64,000 bases of DNA, taken from positions 434,001 to 498,000 of the forward strand of contig NZ_LNBE01000002.1 of the NCBI RefSeq assembly GCF_001445655.1. The letters run 5' to 3'. The stretch's first letter is position 1, and each line of letters starts with the position of its first letter. This DNA comes from Streptomyces roseifaciens (GTDB taxonomy: Bacteria; Actinomycetota; Actinomycetes; Streptomycetales; Streptomycetaceae). Shown here in pieces: positions 27,411 through 35,630 of the stretch. The notes beneath the pieces are model-generated. The model did not search any database. It was not told where the DNA came from and worked only from the letters and a program-made list of their open reading frames with translations. A program made the position numbers and the translations under genes.

Positions 27411-27929
27411 ATGACCCATCCTGTTGATGCTGTCGATGCCGCCGCGGTCGCCCTGGGCGAGCGCGTCTGGATCCCCCACGACGAGGAGCTGGCCCTCGGC
27501 CGGGCCTTCCTCGCCCACCGCGACGCGGTCGAGCCGCGCCTGCTGCCGGACATGCCCCGCAGCACCGACCCGCAGGGGTGGATCACCCAGCACGTGCTGT
27601 GGCTCGAGGACGTCGCGGCCCTCGCCGAGAACGTCCGCAACCAGTGGTACGCCCACCTGCCGACCAGTCACATGACGGCGCTGATCTCCGCCTACGCCGA
27701 GCACGCCCGCGCCGTGGCACCGCTCGCCGCGCACCTGCGCGAGGCGTGGGCGTCGGAGTCGCCCGCGCCGCGCACGCAGGAGCAGGTCGCATGGTGGGAG
27801 GAATGGCACCTCCCGCCCGCCCAGCGACAGCAGCTCGACGCACTGACCCACCGTCTGATCGTCATCGGCTCGGTGGTCGTCGCGGCGGTCACGGGGGCTT
27901 GGAACGAGGCTCCGGCCGAGGGCGCCTGA
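27411..27929 (+). CDS. Protein of unknown function
   Basis: A 172-residue soluble protein starting at an ATG with only a weak ribosome binding site. It is largely helical, with many Trp (VWIPHD, WITQHVLWLEDVA, QWYAHLP, WWEEWHLPP) and His residues, and ends with a moderately hydrophobic segment (RLIVIGSVVVAAVTGAW). I do not recognise a family. Codon use is ordinary for a Streptomyces gene and no overlapping frame is better, so it is probably real. It is divergent from the GH65 operon. Confidence 0.65.
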   Translation: MTHPVDAVDAAAVALGERVWIPHDEELALGRAFLAHRDAVEPRLLPDMPRSTDPQGWITQHVLWLEDVAALAENVRNQWYAHLPTSHMTALISAYAEHARAVAPLAAHLREAWASESPAPRTQEQVAWWEEWHLPPAQRQQLDALTHRLIVIGSVVVAAVTGAWNEAPAEGA

Positions 27930-28259
27930 GGTTCGGCGGGGCGGAGGCTCGGCGCCCGGTGCCTCGTCCGTCTCGGCACCGGCAGTACCGGAGCCGCCGC
28001 CTCGCCACTCGCGGCGGCGGAACTCGATCACGCCCCGCGGTCCGTAATCCCACCGTCAGCGCGCACCTGCCGGCTGGATGACGATCCCAGGGGGTTTGGT
28101 GGTCGTAGGCGGTCAGGGCGCGCATGATCGGCCGGCCGGTGTGGTCGTTGTGCCGGATCGCGGCGGTGAGCGCGAGAATGCGCTGCAGGGCGCGGACGCA
28201 TGCGGAGGCCCCGCCGGCGCGTCGGGAGGCGCACGGGCGGGGCTGTTCCTGCTGGTTCG
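27930..28259. other. Intergenic region holding an insertion-element remnant
   Basis: Apart from the transposase remnant at 28099-28194 I see no gene here. It separates the sugar-metabolism genes from the candidate peptide locus and may mark an insertion point. Confidence 0.5.
28099..28194 (-). pseudogene. Transposase C-terminal remnant
   Basis: The minus strand encodes RILALTAAIRHNDHTGRPIM followed by RALTAYDH, which resembles the C-terminus of DDE transposases common in Streptomyces (the ILxLTAAIWHN...SLxAYDH ending). The catalytic part, a start and terminal inverted repeats are absent. Assignment is from memory of the motif. Confidence 0.55.
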
Positions 28260-29426
28260 CTATGAGGTCACGCTGACGGGTACGACGTTGCCCGGCGAGT
28301 CCAGCCAGACCCGTTCGCCGTCGCCGTCCACGGTCAGTCCGAAGCGGTTGAACCCCGGCCGTCCCTGGTCGGCCCACCAGCGGTACGCGGCCTCCACCTC
28401 GTCCCAGAGTCGCCGGGGTCCTGACTGGTAGACCTCGAACTCTCCCCGACCCTGCTCGTAGTCGGCCGTGGCCCACGACGTGACCGCCGTGTCCCGGAGC
28501 CACAGCGTGTACGACCCGTCCGGGTAGGACTCCATCCACGGGAACGCGCCGGGGACCTGCACCCCGATGGCGAACATGACGGCCCAGTCTCCAACGTCTT
28601 CCGGGGAAAGAGCGGTCGTGCTGCGAACGCCATCCGCCGGCCACTGCCGACCCTTGAGGTATTCGCGGACGTGCTCCCGCCGCGTGCGCTGATCACGCAG
28701 ACGCATGAACGCAGACGAGCCGACGAACCGCCCCGAAGCCGAACCGTCGTCGGCGACTTCGAGGCGAACCACTGCCTCTCCGCCGTACGTCGGCCCCCAC
28801 GGCGCGACGATGAGACCGCCTGGTTTCGTCTGCGTGATCCATTGGTGGGGGACACTGCCGATGGAGCATGTGGCAATGACGCGGTCGTACGGGGCCTCAC
28901 TGGCGTAGCCCTGCGCTCCGTCCCCGATGACCGACACCGGCTTGTATCCGTTCGCCTCAAGACGGCTGCGCGCCTTGAATGCGCTGTCCGCGTCCACCTC
29001 CACGGTGACGACGTTCTCCGCGCCGATCCGGTGAGACAGCAGCGCGGCGTTCCAGCCGGTACCGGTGCCGATCTCCAACACCCTCTGGCCCTGCTCGACG
29101 CTCAGTGCATCCAGCATCGAAAAGACCATGGTGGGCATGGAATTGGAGCTCGACGGGGTCTTGCCCCTGCCGGGGCCGGTGTACGTTCCGTCGTCCCATT
29201 GAGTCGTGATCGGCGCGTCACGGTAAACGGCCTGCCACCATGCTTCAGGTTCCTCGCGGCGGATCACGCGGTCACTCTGCCGATTCATCCCAGCACGACC
29301 GGGCCAGATCACATCAGGCACAAACAGGTGACGGGGCACTGCCTCGAAGGCAGGCAACCAATCGCTTTTGAGCGCTCCGGCTTCCATGAGCGCGGAGGCG
29401 AGCCCCTGTGGACCCGCCTCCTCCAT
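28260..29426 (-). CDS. PIMT-like O-methyltransferase, RiPP-associated type
   Basis: A 388-residue SAM-dependent enzyme homologous to protein-L-isoaspartate O-methyltransferase. The SAM site is RVLEIGTGTGWNAALL with VVTVEVDADS behind it, and the IMT-like block is YDRVIATCSIGSVPHQWI. PIMT repair enzymes are about 215 residues; this one has about 150 extra at the C-terminus, ending GRPGFNRFGLTVDGDGERVW and WLDSPG. A C-terminal motif like this marks RiPP-associated homologues that methylate Asp so that an aspartimide forms (seen with lasso peptides, graspetides, lanthipeptides and imiditides). The ATG at 29426 lies 17 bp after the peptide stop; a TTG at 29441, one base after that stop, is an alternative. 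It is probably coupled to the peptide gene. Confidence 0.82.
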   Translation of the reverse strand: MEEAGPQGLASALMEAGALKSDWLPAFEAVPRHLFVPDVIWPGRAGMNRQSDRVIRREEPEAWWQAVYRDAPITTQWDDGTYTGPGRGKTPSSSNSMPTMVFSMLDALSVEQGQRVLEIGTGTGWNAALLSHRIGAENVVTVEVDADSAFKARSRLEANGYKPVSVIGDGAQGYASEAPYDRVIATCSIGSVPHQWITQTKPGGLIVAPWGPTYGGEAVVRLEVADDGSASGRFVGSSAFMRLRDQRTRREHVREYLKGRQWPADGVRSTTALSPEDVGDWAVMFAIGVQVPGAFPWMESYPDGSYTLWLRDTAVTSWATADYEQGRGEFEVYQSGPRRLWDEVEAAYRWWADQGRPGFNRFGLTVDGDGERVWLDSPGNVVPVSVTS

Positions 29427-29442
29427 GCTGTGCGCGTTCAAG

Positions 29443-29577
29443 CTACTTACCGTCCGCCGGGTCCTTGCCATCGTTCGTGTTGCCGCCCTCGTCGGAACCG
29501 CCCCCGCCGTGCTTGTTGCCGCTGTTGCTGTCGTCCTGCGGGTTACCTTCGTCAAGCATCGTCAACCACCAAGCCAT
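29443..29577 (-). CDS. Candidate RiPP precursor peptide, 44 residues, Asp/Asn/Gly-rich
   Basis: ATG 29577 has GGAG eight bases upstream and the frame runs 44 codons to TAG. The peptide starts MAWWLTMLDEGNP and then becomes very polar: 7 Asp, 5 Asn, 10 Gly, no Cys, only 3 Ser and 2 Thr. Two Asp-Gly pairs lie near the C-terminus (TNDGKD at 34-39, ADGK at 41-44); Asp-Gly is the sequence most prone to aspartimide formation. It lies directly before the PIMT-like methyltransferase. Lack of Cys rules out a lanthipeptide. A role as its substrate is inferred from position and composition. There is no recognisable homologue known to me. Confidence 0.65.
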   Translation of the reverse strand: MAWWLTMLDEGNPQDDSNSGNKHGGGGSDEGGNTNDGKDPADGK

Positions 29578-29604
29578 GACGCTGACTCCATAGACGCAGT
29601 GTGC

Positions 29605-29629
29605 CGGTACGGAGACCATCCCCGTACCG
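29605..29629. promoter_or_regulatory. Putative operator upstream of the peptide gene
   Basis: CGGTACGG (29605-29612) and CCGTACCG (29622-29629) are a perfect 8 bp inverted repeat with a 9 bp spacer, about 30 bp before the peptide ATG. The left arm with flanks, GTGCCGGTACGG (29601-29612), recurs at 29719-29730. A seven-base match, CGGTACG, also occurs at 31319-31325 upstream of the XRE regulator. This fits binding by that regulator. Confidence 0.55.
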
Positions 29630-29867
29630 CCGTGCGTTGGTACAGCCGCCCGGTCGCCTCACCGCATCGGGCGGTGTCCGTCACTTGAATGACCGGACGG
29701 GGGCTGGTGCCTGCCCCTGTGCCGGTACGGCGGGGCTTCCCTCAGGTCAGCAGCCAGGGCGATGCACTCACGGCCGTCCTCCGGCGCGCCCTGTCAGCGT
29801 CAGTACGCCTCACGTTGCGCTGCATGGGGCACCCTGCTCCGGTCTGCGGGTTGATGACCACGCTGAC

Positions 29868-29913
29868 TCCCTGAGTCCGTTGAGTAGGTCTGAACGACGG
29901 TAGGACTCAGGGA
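29868..29913 (-). terminator. Inverted repeat after the XRE regulator gene
   Basis: TCCCTGAGTCC (29868-29878) and GGACTCAGGGA (29903-29913) form a perfect 11 bp stem with a 24-base loop, 113 bp downstream of the regulator stop. It could end that transcript, or be a binding site. Confidence 0.5.
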
Positions 29914-30025
29914 TGTTGAGCGTCACGAGCGTTTCGTAGCAGCTTGCCACCCCGGTGTTGGCGACCCATACGCAGGGCAGCAGAGGCCCGCTCGGCAGGA
30001 GCCCAACTACTGCGGAACGCGGCAG

Positions 30026-31279
30026 TCAGGCCGTGACCCCCAGCAGTGACATCATCCGACGCATTTCGCCGGTGAGGGTCCTCTTGCGCTTCCTGGCGAT
30101 GCGTTCCATTACATCCGTGGCGGTCCGCTGATGCCGAAGCCATTCGCCGTTCACGTACTCAATGGCCGTCAACCGCTCCATCGCGTTCTCATGATCTCCG
30201 ATTTTCGAATAAGCGGTTGCTACGGTCAGGCGGTGCCGGTTCCATTCTTTGTCGGTTTCAGGGACTCCGGTGGCCTTCATCGACCTGTCAGACAGCGGCG
30301 CCTGTCCTGTCGATTCCTCGATCACGCGGTACGGGTCACCACCTTCTTTGATCAGCTCGTCTTCAAGCCCCTTCATCGTGGCAACCTTGAGGTCGAATCG
30401 GCCGTACCGGTGTCGCGCATCAGCGGACTTTGTTCCGAGCGCAGATGCGGCAGAGGCGGCAATGCGTCGGGCGTCTGTCGCGTGATCTTCTCGGTTGTTC
30501 CGCACGGCTGCGGCTGCGGCTTGGAGTGCCAACCAGCCCCAGACTGCCAGATGTTCGGGAGTAGCCTTCGAAATGCGGGGCTCGATATGGTCTGCTGTTT
30601 CGACGGCCAAGTTTTCCGCGTCATCGAAGCGACCTTGTCGTAGCAGCAGCCACGACATGATGACGATTGCGTACGCTGCCGTGTTCGTATCGTTTACCTC
30701 TTGTGCGTCACGGATGGATCCGGACAGGGCGTGGTAGGCAAGGTCGTATTGCCGAACCTGCGTCAGGTATCGGCCACCTAGCAAGTAGGCTTCGGCGCGC
30801 ACTGAAAGCGCCTTATCGTGTTCGCTACCGTGATCATAGTAGGACACGGCCGAATTAGAATCACTGATGATCTGAGGCAGTGTGGTTGCCACAGATCCAA
30901 ACTTGTCCGAGTCGTAGGCTGCAGACCCTCGTCGTACCACATCAAGGAGGGCCGGTAGACCCGGCTCTTGCTCGGGAGTGTCCATCACTGGGGCTGCGAA
31001 GCCGATAGCGGGGGTGAGAGCATTTCGCAGTTCAACGAGGCCGACCTTTGTCGGGTCCTCTTCTCGGACGGGAGCGGGAGTGTCGGACGCCATCAACTGT
31101 GACGTCTTCACATGCAAGGCGCGGGCGAGCAGATGCAGAGTCTCGATGCGGACGTTTCCGCCCTGCTCCAGTTTGGCCACTGTGGACGGCGCGACTCCAG
31201 CGGCAAGGGCCAAGGCCTCCTGAGTGAGTCCCGCTGTGCGCCGGTGCTTCTTGACGTTCTCCCCGAGTTCCTTCGACAT
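30026..31279 (-). CDS. XRE-family regulator with C-terminal TPR-like region
   Basis: A 417-residue regulator. The N-terminal HTH is ELGENVKKHRRTAGLTQEAL with GVAPSTVAKLEQGGNVR. The rest is helical with tetratricopeptide-like repeats (YDLAYHALSGSIRDAQEVND, RFDDAENLAVETADHIEP, YSKIGDHENAMERLTAIEY), a form common in Streptomyces regulators that sit beside small secreted or RiPP-like genes. Codons ending in A or T are more frequent than in the surrounding genes, suggesting horizontal origin. GGGGAG lies very close to the ATG. It precedes the peptide-methyltransferase pair on the same strand and probably controls it. Confidence 0.85.
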   Translation of the reverse strand: MSKELGENVKKHRRTAGLTQEALALAAGVAPSTVAKLEQGGNVRIETLHLLARALHVKTSQLMASDTPAPVREEDPTKVGLVELRNALTPAIGFAAPVMDTPEQEPGLPALLDVVRRGSAAYDSDKFGSVATTLPQIISDSNSAVSYYDHGSEHDKALSVRAEAYLLGGRYLTQVRQYDLAYHALSGSIRDAQEVNDTNTAAYAIVIMSWLLLRQGRFDDAENLAVETADHIEPRISKATPEHLAVWGWLALQAAAAAVRNNREDHATDARRIAASAASALGTKSADARHRYGRFDLKVATMKGLEDELIKEGGDPYRVIEESTGQAPLSDRSMKATGVPETDKEWNRHRLTVATAYSKIGDHENAMERLTAIEYVNGEWLRHQRTATDVMERIARKRKRTLTGEMRRMMSLLGVTA

Positions 31280-31647
31280 ACTCCCCTGCCTGGAGCCGTG
31301 GTTGATGCCTTGCCGCCACGGTACGCCCGACGCGGGGAGGTCGAGCAGCGAAGAGTCACCCGTCTCTCGGTAAGCGCAGGTCGAAGGTGCCTGGAACCAG
31401 CGAAGGCCCCACGCGCGCCGCCCTGTCGGGTGACGAGCGTGGGGGCTCTGTGGTGCTGCAGGTCAGTCCCACGCGTCCGAGTCGCTGAGTGCGATCCGTC
31501 GTGGGCGGAGTGACGGGGGCGCAGGCGGGCAGGGCTGATCGCCGCTCGGCACCGCCGGTCCGCCGCGTGGGCGTTGCTCGCCGTCGCGGCGGGGTTCAGG
31601 GCGCGGGGCACCCGGGTCCGCCGCAACGGCGCGTCGTCCCCGTCGCG
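31280..31647. other. Intergenic region without a supported gene
   Basis: 370 bp between the HelD-family gene and the XRE regulator. It contains CCCCACGC (31407-31414) and GCGTGGGG (31437-31444), an 8 bp stem with a 22-base loop that could terminate the helD transcript, and the promoter of the regulator. I see no tRNA and no convincing ORF. Confidence 0.5.
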
Positions 31648-33885
31648 TCAGCGGGCGAGCAGGGCGCCCTCCAAGCCCTCCGGAAGCGTGCCCGTGTGCA
31701 CGATCCCCAGGTGCTGCGTCGCCCGGGTAAGGGCCACGTACAGGTCGCTCAGGCCGAATTCCGCCGGTTCCGCCACGATGACCGCGTCGAACTCCAGGCC
31801 CTTTGCCTGCCGCGGATCCAGGAGGACCACCGGCCGCGTCAGGTCCGGGGACGGACCGTGGGCGGCGTCCGGGAGGGCCGTGGCGAGCGCCGCGTGGTGC
31901 GGGCGCGGTGCGATGACCGCCAGGCGGCCCTCGTGCGGGAGCTCCTCGGCGACGGCCTCGGCGACCGCGCGCGGCAGGTCGCCGGTGTGCAGCGCCCAGG
32001 GGCGCACGTCCGTGGAGCGGATCGAGCGCGGGGGTTCGAAGGACGGGTCGGCCGACCGCAGGACGCCCGCCGCGACCTCCATGACCTCGGCCGGCGTCCG
32101 GTAGTTGACGCCGAGCCGCACGTGCTCCCAGCGGTCCCCGACGTACGGTTCGAGGACCGTCCGCCACGCGCCGCAGCCGCCCGGCTCGGACGTCTGCGCG
32201 GGGTCGCCGACCAGGGTCATCGAGCGGGTGGGGCACCGCCGCATCAGCAGCCGCCAGGCCATCGGGGACAGCTCCTGCGCCTCGTCCACGATGATGTGGC
32301 CGAAGGCCCACGTGCGGTCGGCGGCGGCGCGCTCGGCGGCGCTGCGGTGGTCCTCCTCCTCGTGCCGCTCGGCGAGCCGCTCCGCGTCGACGAGGTCGTG
32401 CGCGGCCAGCACCTCGGAGTCCTCGTCCTCCCGGTCCTCGAACTCCTGGGTGCGGGAGCCGTAGGACATGTCGAGCACCCCCTGGGCGTAGGCGACCTGC
32501 CGCTGCCGCTCGGCCTCGGCGGCGGCGCGGGCGGCCGAGTCGTCCTCGCCGAGCAGCTCGGCGGCCTCGTCCAGCAGCGGGACGTCGGCGGGCGTCCAGG
32601 CGCCGCCCTCGCGCCGGACGGCCGCGGCATCGGCCTCGGGGAGGTGGACGGGGTCGGCGAGGTAGTCCGCGATCAGCTCCTGGGGCGTGAGGGCGGGCCA
32701 CAGCTCCTCGATGGCCGCGTGCACCGCAGGGCTGGCGGCGATGGCCTTCCCGAGCTGGGCGATGTCGTCGGGGCCCAGGAAGTTCGGCCCGCCGAAGGGG
32801 TCCGCGCCTATGCGGTCGGCGAGCTGCCGGGTGAGTGCGTCGATGACGTGGAAGGCGAAGTAGGGGCGGGCGAGGTTGTGCGGCAGGTTCGTGGCGCGCG
32901 CGTGGTGCCGCGCGTCGGAGGCGATGTCCGCGTCCAGGTGCAGTTCGCCGTCCTCGTGGTCGATGACGGTCACGGGGCCGGGGAGGGTCTGCCGGTCGCG
33001 GACGTAGGCGGCCAGGGCGCCGGCCATCGCCGCGCCGCCCTTGACCTCGGCGGCCCGCGGCGTGTCGGTGCCGGTCGCGGTCACGCCGGGGAAGAGCTCG
33101 CCGGGGGTGGCGAGCAGCACGCCCGTCTCGCCGAGCGAGGGCAGCACCTCCCCGATGTAGCCGAGGAAGGCGGGGTTGGGGCCGACGATGAGCACGGCGC
33201 GCCGGGCCAGCTGCTCGCGGTGGGCGTAGAGCAGGAAGGCGGCGCGGTGCAGGGCGACGACCGTCTTGCCGGTGCCGGGCCCGCCCTCGACGACGAGGAC
33301 GCCGCGGTGCGGGGCGCGGATGATGCGGTCCTGCTCGGCCTGGATGGTCTGCACGATGTCGTGCATCCGGCCGGTGCGCGCCGCGTCGAGGGCGGAGAGC
33401 AGCACGGCGTCGGCGTCGGAGCCCTCGTGCCCGGTGCGCTCGGTGTCGGCGAGGTCGAGGATCTCGTCGTGCAGGGCGGTGACGCGGCGGCCCTCGGTGG
33501 TGATGTGCCGCCGGCGGCGCAGCCCCATGGGGGTGTGCCCGGTGGCGAGGTAGAACGGGCGGGCGACCTCGGCGCGCCAGTCGATGACGAGCGGGGTGCG
33601 CTCGGCGTCGTCGCGCCGGATGCCGATGCGGCCGATGTGGTGGTCGCGGCCGTCCCGGAAGGCGAGCCGGCCGAAGCACAGGCCCCGCTCGCCGGCGTTG
33701 AAGGCGGAGAGGAGCCCGGACTGCTCGGCCACCATGACATCGCGCTCCAGCCGGGCCTGGAAGGTGCTGCCGCCCTGCGCGAGGGCCTGCTCCACCGCCG
33801 TCTCGGCTCCGGCGCGCAGCTCGGCCAGGCGTTCGTGGAGCAGATCGATGAATTCTTGCTCGTTGCGCATGTCCGCGATTGACAA
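31648..33885 (-). CDS. HelD-family superfamily 1 ATPase (RNA polymerase recycling factor)
   Basis: About 745 residues. The N-terminus (NEQEFIDLLHERLAELR) is a long coiled coil as in HelD proteins that reach into RNA polymerase. Walker A is GGPGTGKTVVALHRAAFLL, the DEAD-like motif is IIVDEAQELSPMAWRLL, and further UvrD/Rep motifs are LVGDPAQTS and DLYVALTRATQ. An acidic insertion (EFEDREDEDSE) lies between. HelD frees stalled polymerase, and the related HelR gives rifamycin tolerance. The start is uncertain: TTG 33885 has GGAG at good spacing; GTG 33897 and ATG 33870 are in frame. A terminator and a hairpin leader lie upstream. Confidence 0.85.
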   Translation of the reverse strand: MSIADMRNEQEFIDLLHERLAELRAGAETAVEQALAQGGSTFQARLERDVMVAEQSGLLSAFNAGERGLCFGRLAFRDGRDHHIGRIGIRRDDAERTPLVIDWRAEVARPFYLATGHTPMGLRRRRHITTEGRRVTALHDEILDLADTERTGHEGSDADAVLLSALDAARTGRMHDIVQTIQAEQDRIIRAPHRGVLVVEGGPGTGKTVVALHRAAFLLYAHREQLARRAVLIVGPNPAFLGYIGEVLPSLGETGVLLATPGELFPGVTATGTDTPRAAEVKGGAAMAGALAAYVRDRQTLPGPVTVIDHEDGELHLDADIASDARHHARATNLPHNLARPYFAFHVIDALTRQLADRIGADPFGGPNFLGPDDIAQLGKAIAASPAVHAAIEELWPALTPQELIADYLADPVHLPEADAAAVRREGGAWTPADVPLLDEAAELLGEDDSAARAAAEAERQRQVAYAQGVLDMSYGSRTQEFEDREDEDSEVLAAHDLVDAERLAERHEEEDHRSAAERAAADRTWAFGHIIVDEAQELSPMAWRLLMRRCPTRSMTLVGDPAQTSEPGGCGAWRTVLEPYVGDRWEHVRLGVNYRTPAEVMEVAAGVLRSADPSFEPPRSIRSTDVRPWALHTGDLPRAVAEAVAEELPHEGRLAVIAPRPHHAALATALPDAAHGPSPDLTRPVVLLDPRQAKGLEFDAVIVAEPAEFGLSDLYVALTRATQHLGIVHTGTLPEGLEGALLAR

Positions 33886-33921
33886 TTCAGCTCCCACCGG
33901 GATACGATGACTTCATAAGGC

Positions 33922-33953
33922 TTCCCCTGCCCTGGTTCACGCAAGGCAGGGAA
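33922..33953 (-). promoter_or_regulatory. Hairpin in the leader of the HelD-family gene
   Basis: TTCCCcTGCC (33922-33931) and GGCAGGGAA (33945-33953) form an imperfect stem with one bulged C and a 13-base loop, about 40 bp before the start. It could be an operator or attenuator. It does not match the rifamycin-associated element I remember beyond a few bases. Confidence 0.4.
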
Positions 33954-33971
33954 ATATTCAATATACGCAGA

Positions 33972-34007
33972 GAAATCCCCCGTCCGTCAATACGGCCGGG
34001 GGATTTC
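33972..34007 (-). terminator. Stem-loop terminator after the MFS genes
   Basis: GAAATCCCCCG (33972-33982) and CGGGGGATTTC (33997-34007) pair perfectly; an inner CCG/CGG adds three pairs after one mismatch. It lies 17 bp after the small-subunit stop and ends the transporter transcript before the HelD-family gene. Confidence 0.9.
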
Positions 34008-34023
34008 CTGCTTTCCGGGCGGC

Positions 34024-34137
34024 TCACCCGGTGAACAATTGCCGAAGCCTCGAGGCGAGTTCGTACACCCCGTAGGCGAAGGGCGCCCCCACCCACAGCC
34101 AGCTGAGCACGAGCACCGCCTTGCGCACGGGTGTCAC
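34024..34137 (-). CDS. MFS transporter small subunit (37 residues)
   Basis: The GTG at 34137 overlaps the stop of the large transporter gene (GTGA). The product starts TPVRKAVLVLSWLWVGAPFA and ends YELASRLRQLFTG, a single membrane helix with a basic tail. Short proteins of this type regularly follow OFA-family MFS genes in Streptomyces and are named MFS transporter small subunits. Its function is not established; it is too short to be seen by length-filtered gene calling. Confidence 0.8.
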   Translation of the reverse strand: MTPVRKAVLVLSWLWVGAPFAYGVYELASRLRQLFTG

Positions 34138-35501
34138 AGCCCCGCCCCCTTCTCCGGTACGGCCGCCGGCGGCCGGCCCCCGCCGCCGGCCGGCTCGTGG
34201 TGGCGCGGGTGCACGGGCCGGACGAGCTCGTTGGCCGCGAAGCCCACGGCCAGCAGCCCGATCATGACGAGGAAGGACGTGGTGTAGAGGCCGGGCCCCG
34301 TCCGGCCCGCGGACTTCCCGGCGTCGGCGACGGAGTTGACGATGAGCGGACCGAGGATCCCGGCCGTGGACCACGCCGTCAGCAGCCGGCCGTGGATCGC
34401 ACCGACCTGGTAGGTCCCGAAGAGGTCCCTGAGGTAGGCGGGCACGGTAGCGAACCCGCCGCCGTAGAAGGACAGCACCACACCGGCGCAGGCGATGAAC
34501 AACGGCTTGGACGAACTGCCGGCCAGGGCGATGACGAGATACATGAGCGCGCCCGCGCCGAGATAGAGCCGGTAGACGTTCTTGCGGCCGGTGATGTCCG
34601 AGGCGGAGGACCAGACGATCCGGCCGAGCATATTGGCGAGCGAGAGCACGCCGACGAATCCCGCGGCCGCGGCCGCACCCACGGGGGAGGAGGAGTCCGC
34701 GAAGAAGTCCGTGATCATCGGGGCGGCCTTTTCCAGAATGCCGATGCCCGCCGTGACATTCGCGCAGAGAACGACCCACAGGCACCAGAACTGCGGCGTG
34801 CGCAGGGCGTTGCGGGCCGATACCTGAGCGCTCGTGACGAGCTCCCGGGACGGCGCGCGGTCCGCCGCTCCTCCCGGCGGCCGCCGGGCATCGGGAGGCA
34901 CCCGTACGAGCAGCACGCCGGGCGTCATGAACACGGCGTACGCCACCCCCATCACCAGGAACGTCCGCGCGATGCCGGAGGAGTCCGTGCCGAAGTGCGA
35001 CAGCAGCGCGGACGACCACGGCGAGGCGATGAGGGCGCCGCCGCCGAAGCCCATGATGGCGATGCCGGTGGCCATGCCCGGGCGGTCGGGGAACCACTTG
35101 ATGAGCGTGGAGACCGGCGAGATGTAGCCGATGCCCAGCCCGGTCCCGCCGATGAGGCCGTAGCCCACCACGACGAGCCAGTACTGGCGCGTGGCCGCCC
35201 CCAGGGCGGCCACCAGGAAGCCGGACGAGAAGCACACGGCCGACACGGACATCGCCCAGCGGGGGCCGTTGCGCTCCACGAGGGTGCCGCCGAAGGCGGC
35301 CGACAGGCCGAGCATCACGATCGCCACCTGGAAGGGCAGCGCCGAGGCCGTGCCGGACAGGCCCAGCGAGGACTCCAGCGGCGGTTTGAACACGCTCCAG
35401 GCGTAGGCCTGGCCGATGGCCAGGTGGATGGACAGCGCAGCGGGCGGGACCAGCCAGCGGCTCCACCCCGGCGGTGCGACGACACCGGATCGGGCAGGCA
35501 T
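34134..35501 (-). CDS. OFA-family MFS transporter (oxalate/formate antiporter-like)
   Basis: A 455-residue membrane protein with 12 predicted helices. The first is LSIHLAIGQAYAWSVFKPPL, the signature start of the OFA family. MFS loops are GTLVERNGPRW after helix 2 and SDITGRKNVYR after helix 8, and GGTGLGIGYISPVSTLIKWF is the glycine-rich helix 4-5 region of the family. Members exchange small organic anions, but substrates in Streptomyces are unknown. It is coupled to the small subunit. It lies on the edge of the polyketide cluster and is more likely a neighbour than part of it. Confidence 0.9.
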   Translation of the reverse strand: MPARSGVVAPPGWSRWLVPPAALSIHLAIGQAYAWSVFKPPLESSLGLSGTASALPFQVAIVMLGLSAAFGGTLVERNGPRWAMSVSAVCFSSGFLVAALGAATRQYWLVVVGYGLIGGTGLGIGYISPVSTLIKWFPDRPGMATGIAIMGFGGGALIASPWSSALLSHFGTDSSGIARTFLVMGVAYAVFMTPGVLLVRVPPDARRPPGGAADRAPSRELVTSAQVSARNALRTPQFWCLWVVLCANVTAGIGILEKAAPMITDFFADSSSPVGAAAAAGFVGVLSLANMLGRIVWSSASDITGRKNVYRLYLGAGALMYLVIALAGSSSKPLFIACAGVVLSFYGGGFATVPAYLRDLFGTYQVGAIHGRLLTAWSTAGILGPLIVNSVADAGKSAGRTGPGLYTTSFLVMIGLLAVGFAANELVRPVHPRHHEPAGGGGRPPAAVPEKGAGL

Positions 35502-35630
35502 GGACGGACGCTACAGCGCCTTCGGGGCCCGCGCCCAGACCGCGGGTGGACCGGCCGCCGGGGAGCCGAGCGCTTCACCGGCAGCCGGGTGCATCACCTG
35601 CAGGCGCACCGCGGCCGGTCGCGCAGCTCC

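Larger units (their letters stand above)
29578..30025. other. 450 bp region between XRE regulator and peptide gene, with repeats
   Basis: No gene is supported here. It holds a palindrome near the peptide gene, a direct repeat of one arm and a long inverted repeat (listed separately). The promoter of the peptide-methyltransferase pair should lie in the 29600-29750 part. Confidence 0.6.

Noticed and set aside
28065..28260. Intact insertion sequence
   Set aside because: Only the transposase end is recognisable; no terminal repeats or target duplication were found.
29443..29577. Peptide as a lanthipeptide or FxLD-type precursor
   Set aside because: It has no Cys and few Ser/Thr, no FxLD motif, and no lanthionine synthetase is nearby.
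29443..29577. Peptide as a graspetide precursor
   Set aside because: No ATP-grasp ligase is encoded in the neighbourhood.
31280..31647. tRNA or attachment site at the edge of the accessory island
   Set aside because: GGTTC-like stretches are present but no cloverleaf could be drawn.
33922..33953. Rifamycin-associated element upstream of the HelD-family gene
   Set aside because: Only a short core resembles the consensus I remember; the palindrome differs.
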